DNA of 64,000 bases, taken from positions 46,991,289 to 47,055,288 of the forward strand of contig NC_091292.1 of assembly GCF_038502225.1 (NCBI RefSeq), written 5' to 3'. This document shows positions 50,150-63,732 of this stretch, in pieces (within the stretch, counting starts at the first letter, position 1; each line of letters begins with the position of its first letter). The notes beneath the pieces are model-generated. The model was not told the origin of the DNA and searched no databases. It saw only the letters and a program-made list of their open reading frames with translations. This stretch comes from Cherax quadricarinatus (Eukaryota; Arthropoda; Malacostraca; Decapoda; Parastacidae). A program made the position numbers and the translations under genes.

Positions 50150-50345
50150 TATTATTGTAACCAAGAACGAGTGGTATTGATCAATAACAACACTGCGTTG
50201 GCCAAGGATTCGTACCCATGTTGTACTGGCCTGCCTCATGGTAAGCGAGAACCACATGACGCTTTAAACCACAGGACCACCCAACCCTACAAGAATGGCG
50301 CAGCCAGCACATACCTAGCGCAGTGTTGTTATTGATCAATACCAC
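50150..50345 (-). mobile_element. tRNA-derived SINE, left partner of an inverted pair
   Basis: Reverse complement of 50,440-50,610. The plus strand shows ggattcgtaccc (degenerate B-box) and gacgctttaaaccacaggac (A-box side). Confidence 0.75.
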
Positions 50346-50439
50346 TCATTCGTGGCTACAATAATATATAAATACTGCTCTTGAGGCTAGTACACCAAAC
50401 AGGGTCGAGAACGAAATTAGCTTAGAAGTTCCCAAACCT
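50346..50439. other. Spacer between inverted SINE copies
   Basis: About 94 bp with no recognised content. Confidence 0.4.
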
Positions 50440-50615
50440 CCGTATGCCCTTGGATGGCGGCCCAACAGCTAGCTGTGTGCTGGCTGCACCATTCTTGTAG
50501 GGTTGGGTGGTCCTGTGGTTTAAAGCGTCATGTGGTTCTCGCTTACATCTAGAGAGGCCAGTACAGCATGGGTTCGAATCCTTGGCTAGCGCAGTGTTGT
50601 TTCTGAGATATATAT
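50440..50615 (+). mobile_element. tRNA-derived SINE, right partner
   Basis: A-box side GGTCCTGTGGTTTAAAGCG (about 50,507-50,527) and B-box GGGTTCGAATCC (50,569-50,580), ending ttggctagcgcagtgttgtt. Confidence 0.8.
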
Positions 50616-50627
50616 GTGTATATATAT

Positions 50628-51014
50628 GTCGTGCCGAATAGGCAGAACTTGCGATCTTGGCTTAAATAGCAACGTTCATGTTGCCATATAGGACAAGTGA
50701 AAATTTGTGTATGCAATAATTTCGCCAAAATCATTCTGAACCTAACGAAAAAAATATATTTCACTGTGTTTGTTTAGTATTAAATTACTGAAAACAAATC
50801 TAAAATATATTTAGTTGGGTTAGGCTAAAATAAATTACGCTTGCTATAATAAGGTTAGGTAAGTTTTCTAAGTTCCTTTAGGTGCAAAATTATAAATTTT
50901 TACATCAACATTAATAAAAAAATGTATCTTTCAACGTATAAGAAAATTTTTTAGAAAGGACTTAATTTTAAATGAGTTCTTTCTAATTGACCAGTTTTAC
51001 ATATTCGGCACGAC
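50628..51014 (+). mobile_element. MITE copy 3
   Basis: 387 bp with perfect TIR GTCGTGCCGAATA. Same orientation as copy 1. Non-coding. Confidence 0.9.

Positions 51015-51017
<3 letters not shown>

Positions 51018-51090
<73 letters not shown>
51018..51090. repeat. (TA)n array
   Basis: Pure TA between MITE copies 3 and 4. Confidence 0.95.
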
Positions 51091-51092
<2 letters not shown>

Positions 51093-51476
51093 TGCCGAAT
51101 ATGCAAAACTGGTAAATTAGCAAGAACTCATTTAAAATTAAGTCCTTTCTAAAATTTTCTCTTATACGTTTAAAGATATATTTTTTTCATTAATGTTAAT
51201 GTAAAAACTTTTAATTTTGCTCCAAAAGGATCTTAGAAAACTTACCTAACCTTATTATAAGAAGAACAATTTATTTTAGCCTAACCCAACTAAATATATT
51301 TTACATTTGTTTATAATAATTTAATACAAAACAAACGTAGTGAAACATATTTTTTTCGTTAGGTTCAGAATGATTTTGGCTAAATTACTGCATACACAAA
51401 TTTTCACTTGTCCTATATGGCAAGATGAACGTTGCTATATAAGCCAAGATCGGAAGTTCTACCTATTCGGCACGAC
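51091..51476 (-). mobile_element. MITE copy 4
   Basis: 386 bp, TIR CGTGCCGAATA at the left end. Inverted relative to copy 3, from which it is separated only by TA. Confidence 0.9.
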
Positions 51477-51495
51477 ATATATATATCTATATATA

Positions 51496-51580
<85 letters not shown>
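51477..51580. repeat. (TA)n array
   Basis: TA with a few TTA interruptions. Confidence 0.95.
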
Positions 51581-51583
<3 letters not shown>

Positions 51584-51610
51584 AGGAATTCGCAAGAGCA
51601 GGCGAAATAT

Positions 51611-51786
51611 ACACAAACACTGATCTCTGGCTGAAGGAGACTCGAACCTACGAACCTTAGGACAAGGTACGCAGTGCTTTACCAATCTACCCAATGTATT
51701 GTCCAGTGTGGGTAGATTGGTAAAGCACTGCGTACTTTGTCCTAAGGCTCGTAGGTTCGAGTCTCCTTCAGCCAGAGATCAGTGTT

Positions 51787-51790
<4 letters not shown>
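51611..51790. mobile_element. Hairpin of two tRNA-derived SINE copies (Arg-CCT-like head)
   Basis: Arms 51,611-51,692 and 51,709-51,790 are inverted copies with only a few differences around a 16-nt spacer. The plus copy reads as a tRNA-like head: A-box side TAGATTGGTAAAGC (51,713-51,726) and B-box GGTTCGAGTCTCC (51,753-51,765), with TCCTAAG in the anticodon position. Continues into a TA array. Confidence 0.8.
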
Positions 51791-51859
<69 letters not shown>

Positions 51860-51866
51860 GTATATG
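51791..51866. repeat. (TA)n array
   Basis: TA tract between the SINE hairpin and a Penelope copy. Confidence 0.95.
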
Positions 51867-53088
51867 CAATAAGATCACAGTAAACAGGTGATTTCAGAAT
51901 ATGCAAAACAACCACTCTGAAAGAATAGAGAAATTCCAAGCGCTTTCGTGACTACTCACGTTATCAAGGAACTATGAAAGTAAAGCATCCAAGGAAGCTA
52001 TATAAGGGGTCTGGCCAACACCTCACTATCAGATCCCACAACGGTTAAACACCTGACGCGCGCTGACCCAACTTGGATAGGTCCTTTGCAGAACTCACCC
52101 ACAAACTATTCTACCCAAGAAAATTTAAAAATTATTATTTGTCCAGTGTATTATTAAATTCTTCCCAAATTCTATTAATTATAAATGGATCTAATTTATA
52201 TAAACCAAAGGAAATATTCATATTATTGTCAAAACTGCATTTTATGAAACAAGATTCAATTATATTCCTGTCGACCATGGACTTGCTTGATACTACTTTC
52301 TCAACTTTTTGAAAATCAATTGGATGGTTAAAATCTCTTTCGTGAATAAATGTAATTGATAAATCTTTTAAAGTTGCTAGAAATACTGTTTACAATCCAA
52401 AAAGGGACAACCAGCCTTATTCAACTAAAAATATGTTGGTTCTCCCTTACCATGAAAACTTGGTTGATATGCCTTCTCTTCTTAAGACTTTTAATATTAA
52501 AGTTGTATTCAAAAATCTTGATACAGTAAAAAAAACTTTTGATAAAGAAATCCCCCCAAAATGCTGATGGATGTGTCTATAAGATTCCTTGTAAAATTTG
52601 CGATAAAGTTTATTAAGGTCACACTGGTAAAAATCTCGAACTAAGATTAAAGCAACATAAATGTAGCATTAGAACTGGACAAGATTCCAATGCTCTATTT
52701 ATTCATGTAAGAGATTTTAACCTTCCAATTGATTTTCAAAAAGTTGAGAAAGTAGTATCAAGCAAGTACATGGTCGACAGGAATATAATTGAATCTTGTT
52801 TCATAAAAAGCAGTTTTGACAATAATATGAATATTTCCTTTGGTTTATATAAATTAGAGCCATTTATAATTAACAGAGTTTGGGAAGAATTTAATAATAC
52901 ACTGGACAAATAATAATTTTTAAATTTTCTTGGGTAGAATAGTTTGTGGGTGAGTTGTGCAAAGGACCTATACAAGTTGGGTCGGCGCTCGTCAGGTGTT
53001 TAACCGTTGTGGGATCTGAAAGTGAGGTGTTGGCCAGACCCCTTATATAGCTTCCTTGGATGCTTTACTTTCATAGTTCCTTGATAAT
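51867..53088. mobile_element. Second inverted pair of Penelope-like remnants
   Basis: The minus-strand part (51,867-52,349) holds the terminal region, a hammerhead-like fold (51,934-51,971) and the end of the GIY-YIG frame. It meets, at about 52,350, a plus-strand part with linker and GIY-YIG sequence (52,350-52,915) broken by frameshifts and stops (for example, YYG is lost to a stop at about 52,613). The plus copy's terminal region is cut at 53,088 by a CR1-like LINE and resumes at 55,089. Confidence 0.75.
51934..51971 (-). ncRNA. Derived hammerhead motif, second Penelope pair
   Basis: Same stems and core as the other Penelope copies. The extra nucleotide before stem II is C instead of T. 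Confidence 0.6.
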
Positions 53089-55088
53089 AAGAGCATAAGA
53101 ACATAAGAATGTAGGAACACTGCAGAAGGCCTACTGGCCCATACGAGGCAGGTCCTTATCAAAACGACATCTACCTAAAGCTACTCAAGAAACAACTCTC
53201 GCACCCCCCAACACCAATCAAACCCAGCCCCTCCCACTCATATATTTGTCCAGTCTCTTCTTAAAGCTACCCAAGGTCCTAGCCTCTATCACCCCACTGG
53301 GAAGACTGTTCCACGCATCTACAACTCTGTTAGAAAACCAGTACTTACCTATGTCCTCATTCTATTCCTGGTTCTTACCTGGTTCGACACCCTCAGTACG
53401 CCCCTCTCATCCACTTATACACTTCAATGAGAGTGGAGATTTAAGGCTTTAAGTCTATCTTCATACGGGAGGTTCCTTACACAGTAAATCATTTTAGTCA
53501 TTCTTCTCTGTATGTTCTCTAATGAGTCTATGTCCATCCTGTAGTAAGGGGACCAAAACTGAGCAGCATAATCTAAATGAGGCCTCACTAGTGATGTATA
53601 GAGCTGTAAAATAACTTTTGGACTTCTGTTACTTATACTTCTTGAGATAAATCCAAGTAATCTGTTGGCCTTGTTGCGCACACTGAGGCACTGCTGTCTT
53701 GGCTTTAGATTTCTGCTTACCATGACTCCCAAGTCTTTTTCACATTCTGTATGACCAAGCTCTACTTCACCTAGATTATAGCTTCGAGGGTTATTTTCAT
53801 TACCAAGGGCAAGTACCTTACACTTATCCACATTAAACTTCATCTGCCATTTCTCAGACCAAGACATTAGTTTGTTCAAATCGTCCTGGAGTTCATTGAT
53901 ATCCTCCTCAGAGTGAATTATACGGCCTATCTTTGTATCATCAGCAAACTTACTCATGTCACTAGTAATCCCTTCATCAAGGTCATTAATGTAAATTATG
54001 AACAAGAGAGGGCCTAAAACTGATCCTTGTGGAACGCCACTAGTGACTAATCCCCATTCAGATTTCACTCCATTAATGGTAACTCTCTGCTTTCTATTGG
54101 TAAGCCATGCCTCAATCCATGCTAGAACTTTACCTCCTATACCATGAGCTGCCACTTTTCTTAAGAGTCTCTTGTGAGGTACTCTGTCGAAGGCTTTACT
54201 AAAATCCAAATAAACAATATCATATTCCTTATCACTGTCAACTGCCTCAAATGTTCTATTGAAGAACGTCAGTAAGTTTGTCAGGCAGGAACGACCTCTC
54301 GTGAATCCATGCTGAGATTCATTTATCAAGTTATGCTCTTCAAGGTGACTTCTGATAATGTCAGCTATAATTGATTCTAATAACTTGCCCACTATAGATG
54401 TCAGGCTTATTGGACGGTAATTTGAAGGAGTGGACTTATCCCCTGATTTGAATATAGGAACCACATTAGCCATCTTCCACATCTCTGGCACAACACTGGT
54501 AAGGATGGACGCATTGAATACACTCGTTAATGGCTGACTAAACTCCATCTTGCATTCCTTAAGTACCCTTGAAAACAACTCATCGGGTCCCGGGGACTTA
54601 TTTTGTTTCAGTTTGTCTATCTGTTTAATAACCATGTCCCTCGTGACAGTAATATTAGTTAACTTAAATTCATCAGGAACTAAATAATTGTTAATTACTG
54701 GAATCTCATTTACATCTTCCTGTGTAAAAACTGACAAAAAAAAGTCATTAAATAAGGAACACATTTCCAGTTCATTATCCGTCAGCTGTCCATTCCCAGA
54801 TTTCAGAGGTCCTACTTTTTCCTTCACCTTCGTCCTATACACTTGAAAGAACCCCTTTGGATTAGTCTTTGATTCATTAGCGACTCTAATTTCATAGTCA
54901 CGTTTAGCCTTTCTAATCGCCTTTTTTACTTCTCTTTTAAGCTGAACATATTGGTCAGTAAGGTTAACCTCTCCTCTTCTGATGCGCCTATAAATTCCCC
55001 TTTTCTCCCCTAATAGATGCTTTAACCTCCTGTTAACCCATTTGGGATCGTTATTATTAGACCTAATTTCTCTCTGGGGAATGTATAT
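53089..55088 (-). mobile_element. CR1-like LINE inserted in a Penelope terminal region
   Basis: Exactly 2.0 kb, 5'-truncated, minus strand. The 3' end reads ...ATTCTTATGTTCTTATGCTCTTAT, a short direct repeat of the CR1 type, at 53,089-53,113. It splits a Penelope terminal region between 'ttccttgataat' and 'agcgcttgg' and replaces the 15 bp between them. Confidence 0.85.
53424..55087 (-). pseudogene. CR1-like reverse transcriptase, long uninterrupted frame
   Basis: About 555 codons without a stop from 55,087 to 53,424. No authentic start, because the endonuclease is truncated away. Order: linker ([18 protein letters not shown]), KQNKSPGPDEL, WKMANVVPIFK, NYRPISLTSIVGKLLE, SQHGFTRGRSC, YLDFSKAFDRVPHKRL, GVPQGSVLGPLL, KFADDTKIG (catalytic), CEKDLGVMVS and the thumb (VRPHLDYAAQFWSP). 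A deletion in the C-terminal domain (about 53,350-53,424) removes the frame before the usual WFSNRVVDAWNSLP end, which is still visible in another frame at 53,280-53,340. The clean frame suggests a young insertion. Confidence 0.85.
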
Positions 55089-55451
<363 letters not shown>

Positions 55452-56599
55452 TGCTGAAGGCGGCTGAGCGGTCCCTCCTGAGCGCTGTATTCCTGAGCGT
55501 TCTGCTTTTCAGACCTTTATGCTAATGACCTTGACCCCACCCACGACCCCCACCCACGACCCAACCCACGACCCCCCCACCCACGTCCCCACCCACGACC
55601 CCACGCACGACCCCCACCCACGACCTCCCCACCAACGACCCCACCCTCGACCACCTCGCCCTCAACCCCCACCCACGCCCCCCTACCCGCGCCCCCCACC
55701 CGCCCCCGCGCCGACCCACCCGGCCGCCGCGCCCTCGCGCCTGCCCGCGCCCCTCTCGCCCGCCCGCGCCTTCTGCTGCGCCTTCTGCAGTGTCGTCCGG
55801 ATCGCCCCCGCTCCCCGAATTTTTTTCCGATTTTTTTTCAAATTTTTTTTGAATTTCATTTTCTTGTGTTCTCCATCTCCTCGGATCAAATTTTTGAGGT
55901 TCCCCCTCCCACTTTCACCCCCATCCCAATTTTTTTCCAATTTTTTTTTTGAATTTCATTTTCTTATGATCTCCTCGGATCAAGTTTTTTGGATTCCCCC
56001 CTCTGGGGGTAAGCATTCAAAATGGACTCCCACTTTCACCCCAAATATTCCTGCTCTACTTCCTTGGATCAAGTTTTTTGGATTCCCCCTCTGGGGGTAA
56101 GCATTCAAAATGGACTCCCACTTTCACCCCAAATATTCCTCCTCCATCTCCTTGGATCAAGGTTTTCTCGATAATACAAAGATTCCATCTCCTTGGATCA
56201 AGTTTTTTGGATTTCCCCCCTCTGGGGGTAAGCATTCAAATGAACTCCTGCTATGGGGCATGGTACTTTCTCTTTCTACAGGTCTAAACAAGTGTGACGT
56301 CACCCCACCTGTGTTTACTCGGCGGTCAGTGACGTCACGTGATGACCTCACACATACAGGCTGAATCTTGTCGACTTCCCCCTACACATTTTTCACTCTT
56401 AACCCAGGATAACCCAAATAATTTAAAAAAAATTTCGGTAATACACACAACAATCCACAATTTCTTTACAAAATACAACACAAGTCTAGACATTTTTCTC
56501 GTTTTAACTATTTCATCAGAAAAAGTCACCACAACACTTACAACTTATAACCACTTTTCGATAAATTCACTAGTCACAATTTTACATATTACGAAGTTA

Positions 56600-56603
<4 letters not shown>

Positions 56604-56687
<84 letters not shown>
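56604..56687. repeat. (AC)n array in element B, left arm
   Basis: About 84 bp of AC. Confidence 0.95.
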
Positions 56688-56689
<2 letters not shown>

Positions 56690-57039
56690 CACTTTACTTT
56701 GAACACCTTCAAAACACTCATAAATCACTTGAATACTCACAAAAATACGTTTGAACATTTCCAAACAACACTGAAACACTTCCAAAATATCATTTTGAGT
56801 ACTCCCAAATACGCCACTGAATACTACTAAAACACCACTGAATACAGTCAAAACACCACCAAAATCACCATAAACTAAGATCAACATAACAGACTAACAC
56901 CCATTTTCACACAAATCCCCTCAAATCACTATAACCAAGACGATTACCAATTTCTATGAGTACACTCACCTCCAACTAAAATATAACTTGAGTGCAAAAA
57001 AACATGAACACAATCCAAACACACACGAACACTTATAAC

Positions 57040-58160
57040 AGAATCACTTCTTTTTCGGTATCTCTAGTTCGACAACAACGCCCACAACCCACAACACCCA
57101 CATACCACAACACCCACATCCCGCAACACCCACAACCCACAACAACCCACAACAACCCACAACAACCAACAACAACCCACAACTTATAACCACTTTTTCG
57201 GTATCTCTAGTTCGACAACAACGCCCACAACCCACAACACCCACATCCCACAACACCCACAACCCACAACAACCCACAACAACCCACAACAACCCACAAC
57301 TTATAACCACTTTTTCGGTATCTCTAGTTCGACAACAACGCCCACAACCCAGAACACCCACATCCCACAACACCCACATCCCACAACACCCACAACCCAC
57401 AACACCCACAACAACCCACAACTTATAACCACTTTTTCGGTATCTCGAGTTCGACAACAACGCCCACAATCCACAACACCCACATCCCACAACACCCACA
57501 TCCCAGAATTTTTTCTCGTTTTAACTAATTTCATCAGAAAAAGTCACAACAACGCCCACAACCCCACAACACCCACATCCCACAACGCCCACAACCCACA
57601 ACACCCACAACAACAACCCACAACTTATATTCACTTTTTCGGTATCTCTAGTTCGACAACAACACCCACATCCCACAACACCCACATCCCACAACACCCA
57701 CAACCCACAACACCCACAACAACCCACAACTTATAACCACTTTTTCGGTATCTCTAGTTCGACAACAACGCCCACAATCCACAACACCCACATCCCACAA
57801 CACCCACATCCCACAATTTTTTCTCGTTTTAACTAATTTCATCAGAAAAAGTCACAACAACGCCCACAATCCCACAACACCCACATTCCACAACACCCAC
57901 AACCCACAACACCCACAACCCACAACACCCACAACAACAACCCACAACTTATATTCACTTTTTCGGTATCTCTAGTTCGACAACAACACCTTCAACCCAC
58001 AACACCCACAACCCACGACACCAACAACCCACAACACCCACAACCCACATTACCCACAACAACAACCCACAACTTATAACCACTTTTTCGGCATCACTAG
58101 TTCGACAACAACACCCACAACCCACAACACCCCACAACTCACATCACCCACAAAAACAAT
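57040..58160. repeat. Tandem repeat (about 105-120 bp, compound) in element B
   Basis: Units start with 'acttataaccactttttcgg' and 'tatctctagttcgacaacaa', followed by variable numbers of 'cccacaaca' steps. Seven or more units. Single units of the same kind occur in element A (17,101, 17,815 and their mirrors). Confidence 0.85.
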
Positions 58161-58199
58161 CCACTTACATCATCTTTTTTAGTATCTCTAGTTCGACTA

Positions 58200-60100
58200 C
58201 ATTACCCACAACCCTCATCACTTACCAATTTATTCACAATTTATTCGATACAAATTTTTCCCCTTCTTTTTACTGAATCTTAAATGTAATACACATTCCT
58301 CCCTATATTACTAAAATTCTAATAAAATCCTCTCCATACCCATCTCCTTGTATCCACATAAATTGATATTACACTCACAACAACTAATCTCACTACCCAA
58401 CTACTACGACATGTTTCAACACCCTCCATTCTTTTCCAATATATCATAACTTTTCAGTTCTATAATTTCTTTTTAAAATATTCACACATTATCTTTATTT
58501 TCAGTAAAATCCCCCCATATTTCATTATATTTCTAATACAACCCTCCCCATACCCCTCTCCATCTCACCCACATTTCTTCACATCCACTCACCCATCTCC
58601 CAACACACCTTTTCTGAACACACACAAAAATCACATTTCACATCCACAAATGCATCTCATCACCCATCTCAAATCCACTAAAATCACTGTAACCAAGATA
58701 TTCAAAAAACTCTATGACCACCTAACACACACACACACACACACACACCTCACTTTACTTTGAACACCTTCAAAACACTCTCATACATCATTTGAGACCA
58801 CCTTTTCTCAATATCTCTCATCCACAACCTTTATCATCTCACTGCAGAACAACCCCAAGATTACTTCGAACACTCTCATAAATCATTTGAATACTCACAT
58901 AAACACCTTTGAACATTTCCAAACAACACTGAAGCACTTCCAAAATATCATTTTGATTACTCCCAAATAAGATTTATCATCTCTAATTTATCTACACTTA
59001 CACATTTCATTAAATTACTATTCATCCCCCAAACTCCTCCTTCAGTCTCCGGACTTTACAACATTATCACAAAAACTAACTCATACACTTATGACATGAC
59101 ACATTTTACCAAAACTAACACAAACACACCCACACACACCACACTTTACTTTATACAACACCAAAAACAACATCAATTACCTTTGATTACTCTAAAAACA
59201 TCATTTGAACACATTCAAAAACATCATCAAACTCCTTCGATTACTCCCAAAACACCACTGAATACTACCAAAACAGCACCGAATACTTCCCAAACAACAC
59301 TAAAAATCACCAGAAACTAAGATCAACACCACCAACTAATACCCATTTTATAGAAATCCCCTCAAATCACTATAACCAAGACGATCCCACTCACCTCAGA
59401 CTATTATATAACATGAGAGCAAAAAAAAAAAAAAAAAAAAAAACACTCATAAATCATTTGAATACTCACAAAAAACACCTTTGAACATTTCCAAACAACA
59501 CCGAAAACACTTACAACAGGATCACCACCAACTGAAAACATAACATGTACACACACACAAAAAAAAAAAAAACTATAACATCCATCAACTATCATCAATG
59601 ACCACTCACCTCAAAACCACTAAGATCGTAGAAAACACTCATTTTTATAAACATTCACACAAAAAATCACAATCACCAACTCCATACAATATCTAGTACA
59701 CTCCTCTCACTACCACCAACACATACCAGCACAGATAGGGATACCTCCCATGACATCACACTCCATCCTGCGTTTACTTGGCGATCAGCGACGTCACACC
59801 CAAACACCTTGTTTCAACCTGTTATATCTCCAATACCTAAGATCACCACAATAAAGACGTTTACCAAATTCTATAACCCCTCCACTAAGATCACATTTTT
59901 GTACACATTCTCTTAAAACATCATCATAACGAAGATCACTAAAACTATCTATACTTTTACTAAGATCACATAACATTTTATCTTCTCTAACTCACCCACC
60001 AATTTACATTCTCATTCACACTTACACATTTCATTAACAGAAATTACATCTCATCCACCAAACTCCTCCCTCTTTCTCCAGACTTTACAACATTAGCACA
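58200..60100. other. Element B left arm, non-repetitive part without partner in the right arm
   Basis: A/C-rich sequence with recurring 'catttcattaa' and 'aaacaccactgaatac' phrases shared with elements A and C. Homopolymer A runs at 59,420 and 59,560. No gene recognised. Confidence 0.5.
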
Positions 60101-61324
60101 AAAAAAACTAACTAATACACTTATGACATGAGACATTACCATAACTAACACACCATCAAACACCTCCGAATACTCCCAAAACACTACTGATTAATACCAA
60201 ATCACCACTGAATACTACCAAAACACCGTCAAAATCACCAGAATCTGAGTTTAGCATCACCAGCTAACATCCATTTTATAGAAATTCCCTCAAATCACTA
60301 TAACCAAGAACTCCCTCCCCATGGGCACAAAAAAAAAAAAAAAAAACTTGAACACAAACCTAATACGCAAACACATAGTACATGTTCACCATCAACTGAA
60401 AACATATCTTGTACACACATAAATCTAAGACAACCACCAACAACAATCACCCATGTTCACTTACCTCAAAAAATCACTAATATCACAGAAAACACTCATT
60501 TTGTATAAACATTCACACAAAAAAATCATATTTGACAATATCTAAGCGCACTCACTTCACTACCACCAACACACGATGTCACACCTCACAGGACCGGCGA
60601 GGTCACCTCCAGTGACGTCACACTCCCATCTGTGTTTACTTGGTGGTTAGTAACATCACACCCATCCCACCTTGTTTCAACCTGTTGTACCCTACATTAT
60701 CTAAGAACACTATAACCAAGACGTTTACCAGATTTTATGACCCCACCACTAATATCACAGAAAACACTCATTTTTATAATCATTCACACAAAAATCACGA
60801 TCACCAATTCCGTATCATGTTTACCATCATCTATCAACACTCATCACCAAGATCACCAAAAATCTAAGATCATGCATCTCAAAACTACTATGATCACTGA
60901 AAACACTTATTTTTTAAACATTCGCACAAAAATAAGACATACACAAAAATACCACGACACTTCCACCAACATCCATAACATAACATGAGCACTATAACAT
61001 ATCACCATCACCAAAAAAAAAAATAATACACAGACACCCACAACTTATACATTTCAATCACAAATTTAAGACATGAGACATACACACCAAATCTAAGTCA
61101 TTCACCTCCAACTAAGACATACACATCATAACTAAGACATACACCAAAACCTATACTTGACATATTGCGGTATGAATATTCATACCGAATTTATCATTTC
61201 TCACCTATGTTGCATATCGTATTCCTCATCCACATCATCCCTGAAACATCCTTTCTTATTCATTCCGTATATCCTCTAGAGTTCTTTTAACCCCGACGTC
61301 CCATCATGACATTAGGAGCCAGAG

Positions 61325-61356
61325 TGTAGTAGGTGGTGGTGGAGTGATGATGGTTG
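61325..61356. other. Central 32-nt loop of element B
   Basis: Nearly identical to the loop of element A at 20,165-20,196 and flanked by the same inverted sequence (ggagccagag / ctctggctcc). Confidence 0.85.
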
Positions 61357-63036
61357 CTCTGGCTCCTACGTCGTGATGGGACGTCGGGGTTAAAACAACT
61401 CTAGGAGATATACGGAATGAATAAGAAAGGATGTTTCAGGGATGATGTGGATGAGGAAAGTGATATGCAACATAGGTGAGAAATGATAAATGCGGTGTGA
61501 ATATTCACACCGCAATATGTCAAGTATAGGTTTTGGTGTATGTCTTAGTTAAGATGTGTATGTCTTAGTTGGAGGTGAATGTCTTAGATTTGGTGTGTAT
61601 GTCTCATGTCTTAAATTTGTGATTGAAATGTATAAGTTGTGAGTGTATGTGTATTATTTTTTTTTTTTTTTTTGGTGATGGTGATATGTTATAGTGCTCA
61701 TGTTATGTTATAGATGTTGGTGGAAGTGTTGTGATACTTTTGTGTATGTCTTATTTTTGTGCGAATGTTTAAAAAAATAAGTGTTTTCATTGATCATAGT
61801 AGTTTTGAGATGTATGATCTTAGATTTTTGGTGATCTTGGTGATGAGTGTTGATAGATGATGGTAAACATGATATGGAATTGGTGATCGTGATTTTTGTG
61901 TGAATGATTATAAAAATGAGTGTTTTCTGTGATATTAGTGGTGGGGTCATAAAATCTGGTAAACGTCTTGGTTATAGTGTGACTAGTGAACTAGTGAATT
62001 TATCGAAAAGTGGTTATAAGTTGTAAGTGTTGTGGTGACTTTTTCTGATGAAATAGTTAAAACAAGAAAAATGTCTCGACTTGTGTTGTATTTGGAAAAG
62101 AAATTGTGGATTGTTGTGTGTATTAACGAAAAAAATGTGAAATTATTTGGGCTATCCTGGGTTAAGAGTGAAAAATGTGTAGGGGGAAGTCGACAAGATT
62201 CAGCCTGTGTGCGGGGTCATCACGTGACGTCACTGACATAGGGGGAAGTCGACAAGATTCAGCCTGTATGTGTGAGGTCATCACGTGACCTCACTGACCG
62301 CCGAGTAAACACAGGTGGGGTGACGTCACACTTGTTTAGACCTGTAGTAAGAGAAAGTACCATGCCCCATTGGAGGAGTTCATTTGAATGCTTACCCCCA
62401 GAGGGGGGAATCCAAAAATCTTGATCCAAGGAGATGGAGTCTTTGTATTATCGAGAAAACCTTGATCCAAGGAGATGGAGGAGGAATATTTGGGGTGAAA
62501 GTGGGAGTCCATTTTGAATACTTACCCCCAGAGGGGGGAATCCAAAAAACTTGATCCGAGGAGATAATAAGAAAATGAAATTCAAAAAAAAAAAAATCGA
62601 AAAAAATTGGGGTGGGTGTCAAAGTGGGAGGGGGAACCTCAAAAATTTGATCCGAGGAGATGGAGAGCACAAGAAAATGAAATTCAAAAAAAATTTGAAA
62701 AAAATCCGAAAAAAATTCGGGGAGCGGGGGCGATCCGGACGACACTGCAGAAGGCGCAGCAGAAGGCGAGGGCGGGCGCGAGGGGCGCGGGCGGGCGCGA
62801 GGGCGCGGCGGGCGAGTGTGTCGGCGCGAGGGTGGGGGCGGGTGGGGGGCGCAGGTAGGGGGGCGTGGGTGGGGGTTGAGGGTGGGGTCGTGGGTGGGGA
62901 CGTGAGTGGGGGGTTGTGGGGGGGGGTCGTGGGGGGGGTCGTGGGTTGGGTCAAGGTCATTAGCATAAAGGTGTGAAAAGGAGAACGCTCAGGAATACAG
63001 CGCTCAGGAGGGACCACTCAGCCGCCTTCAGCACTA

Positions 63037-63037
<1 letters not shown>

Positions 63038-63121
<84 letters not shown>

Positions 63122-63166
63122 ATATATATTATATATATATATATATTATATATATATACATATATG

Positions 63167-63261
<95 letters not shown>

Positions 63262-63282
63262 TTATATATACATATATGTATG

Positions 63283-63349
<67 letters not shown>
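63038..63349. repeat. (TA)n array flanking element B, right
   Basis: About 310 bp of TA, with TATGTA interruptions in its second half. Confidence 0.95.
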
Positions 63350-63710
63350 CGTGCCGAATAAGCAGAATTTGCGATCTTGGCTTAAATTGCAACGTTCATC
63401 TTGCCATAGAGGACAAGTGAAAATTAGTGTATGCAGTAATTTCGCCAAAATCATTCTGAACCTAACGAAAATAATGCATTTCACTGTGTTTGTTTAGTAT
63501 TAAATTACTGTAAACAAATCTAAAATATATTTAGTTGGGTTAGGCTAAAATAAATTGCTCTTTTTATAATAAGGTTAGGTAAGTTTTCTAAGATTCTTTT
63601 AGAGCAAAATTAAAAATTTGTACATTAACATTAATGAAAAAAATATATCTTTAAACTTATAAGAGAAAATTTCAGGAAGGACTTAACAAGTTTTACATAT
63701 TCGGCACGAC
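63350..63710 (+). mobile_element. MITE copy 5
   Basis: 361 bp, TIRs CGTGCCGAATA and TATTCGGCACGAC, same orientation as copies 1 and 3, TA on both sides. Confidence 0.9.
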
Positions 63711-63732
63711 ATATATATATGTATATATATAT

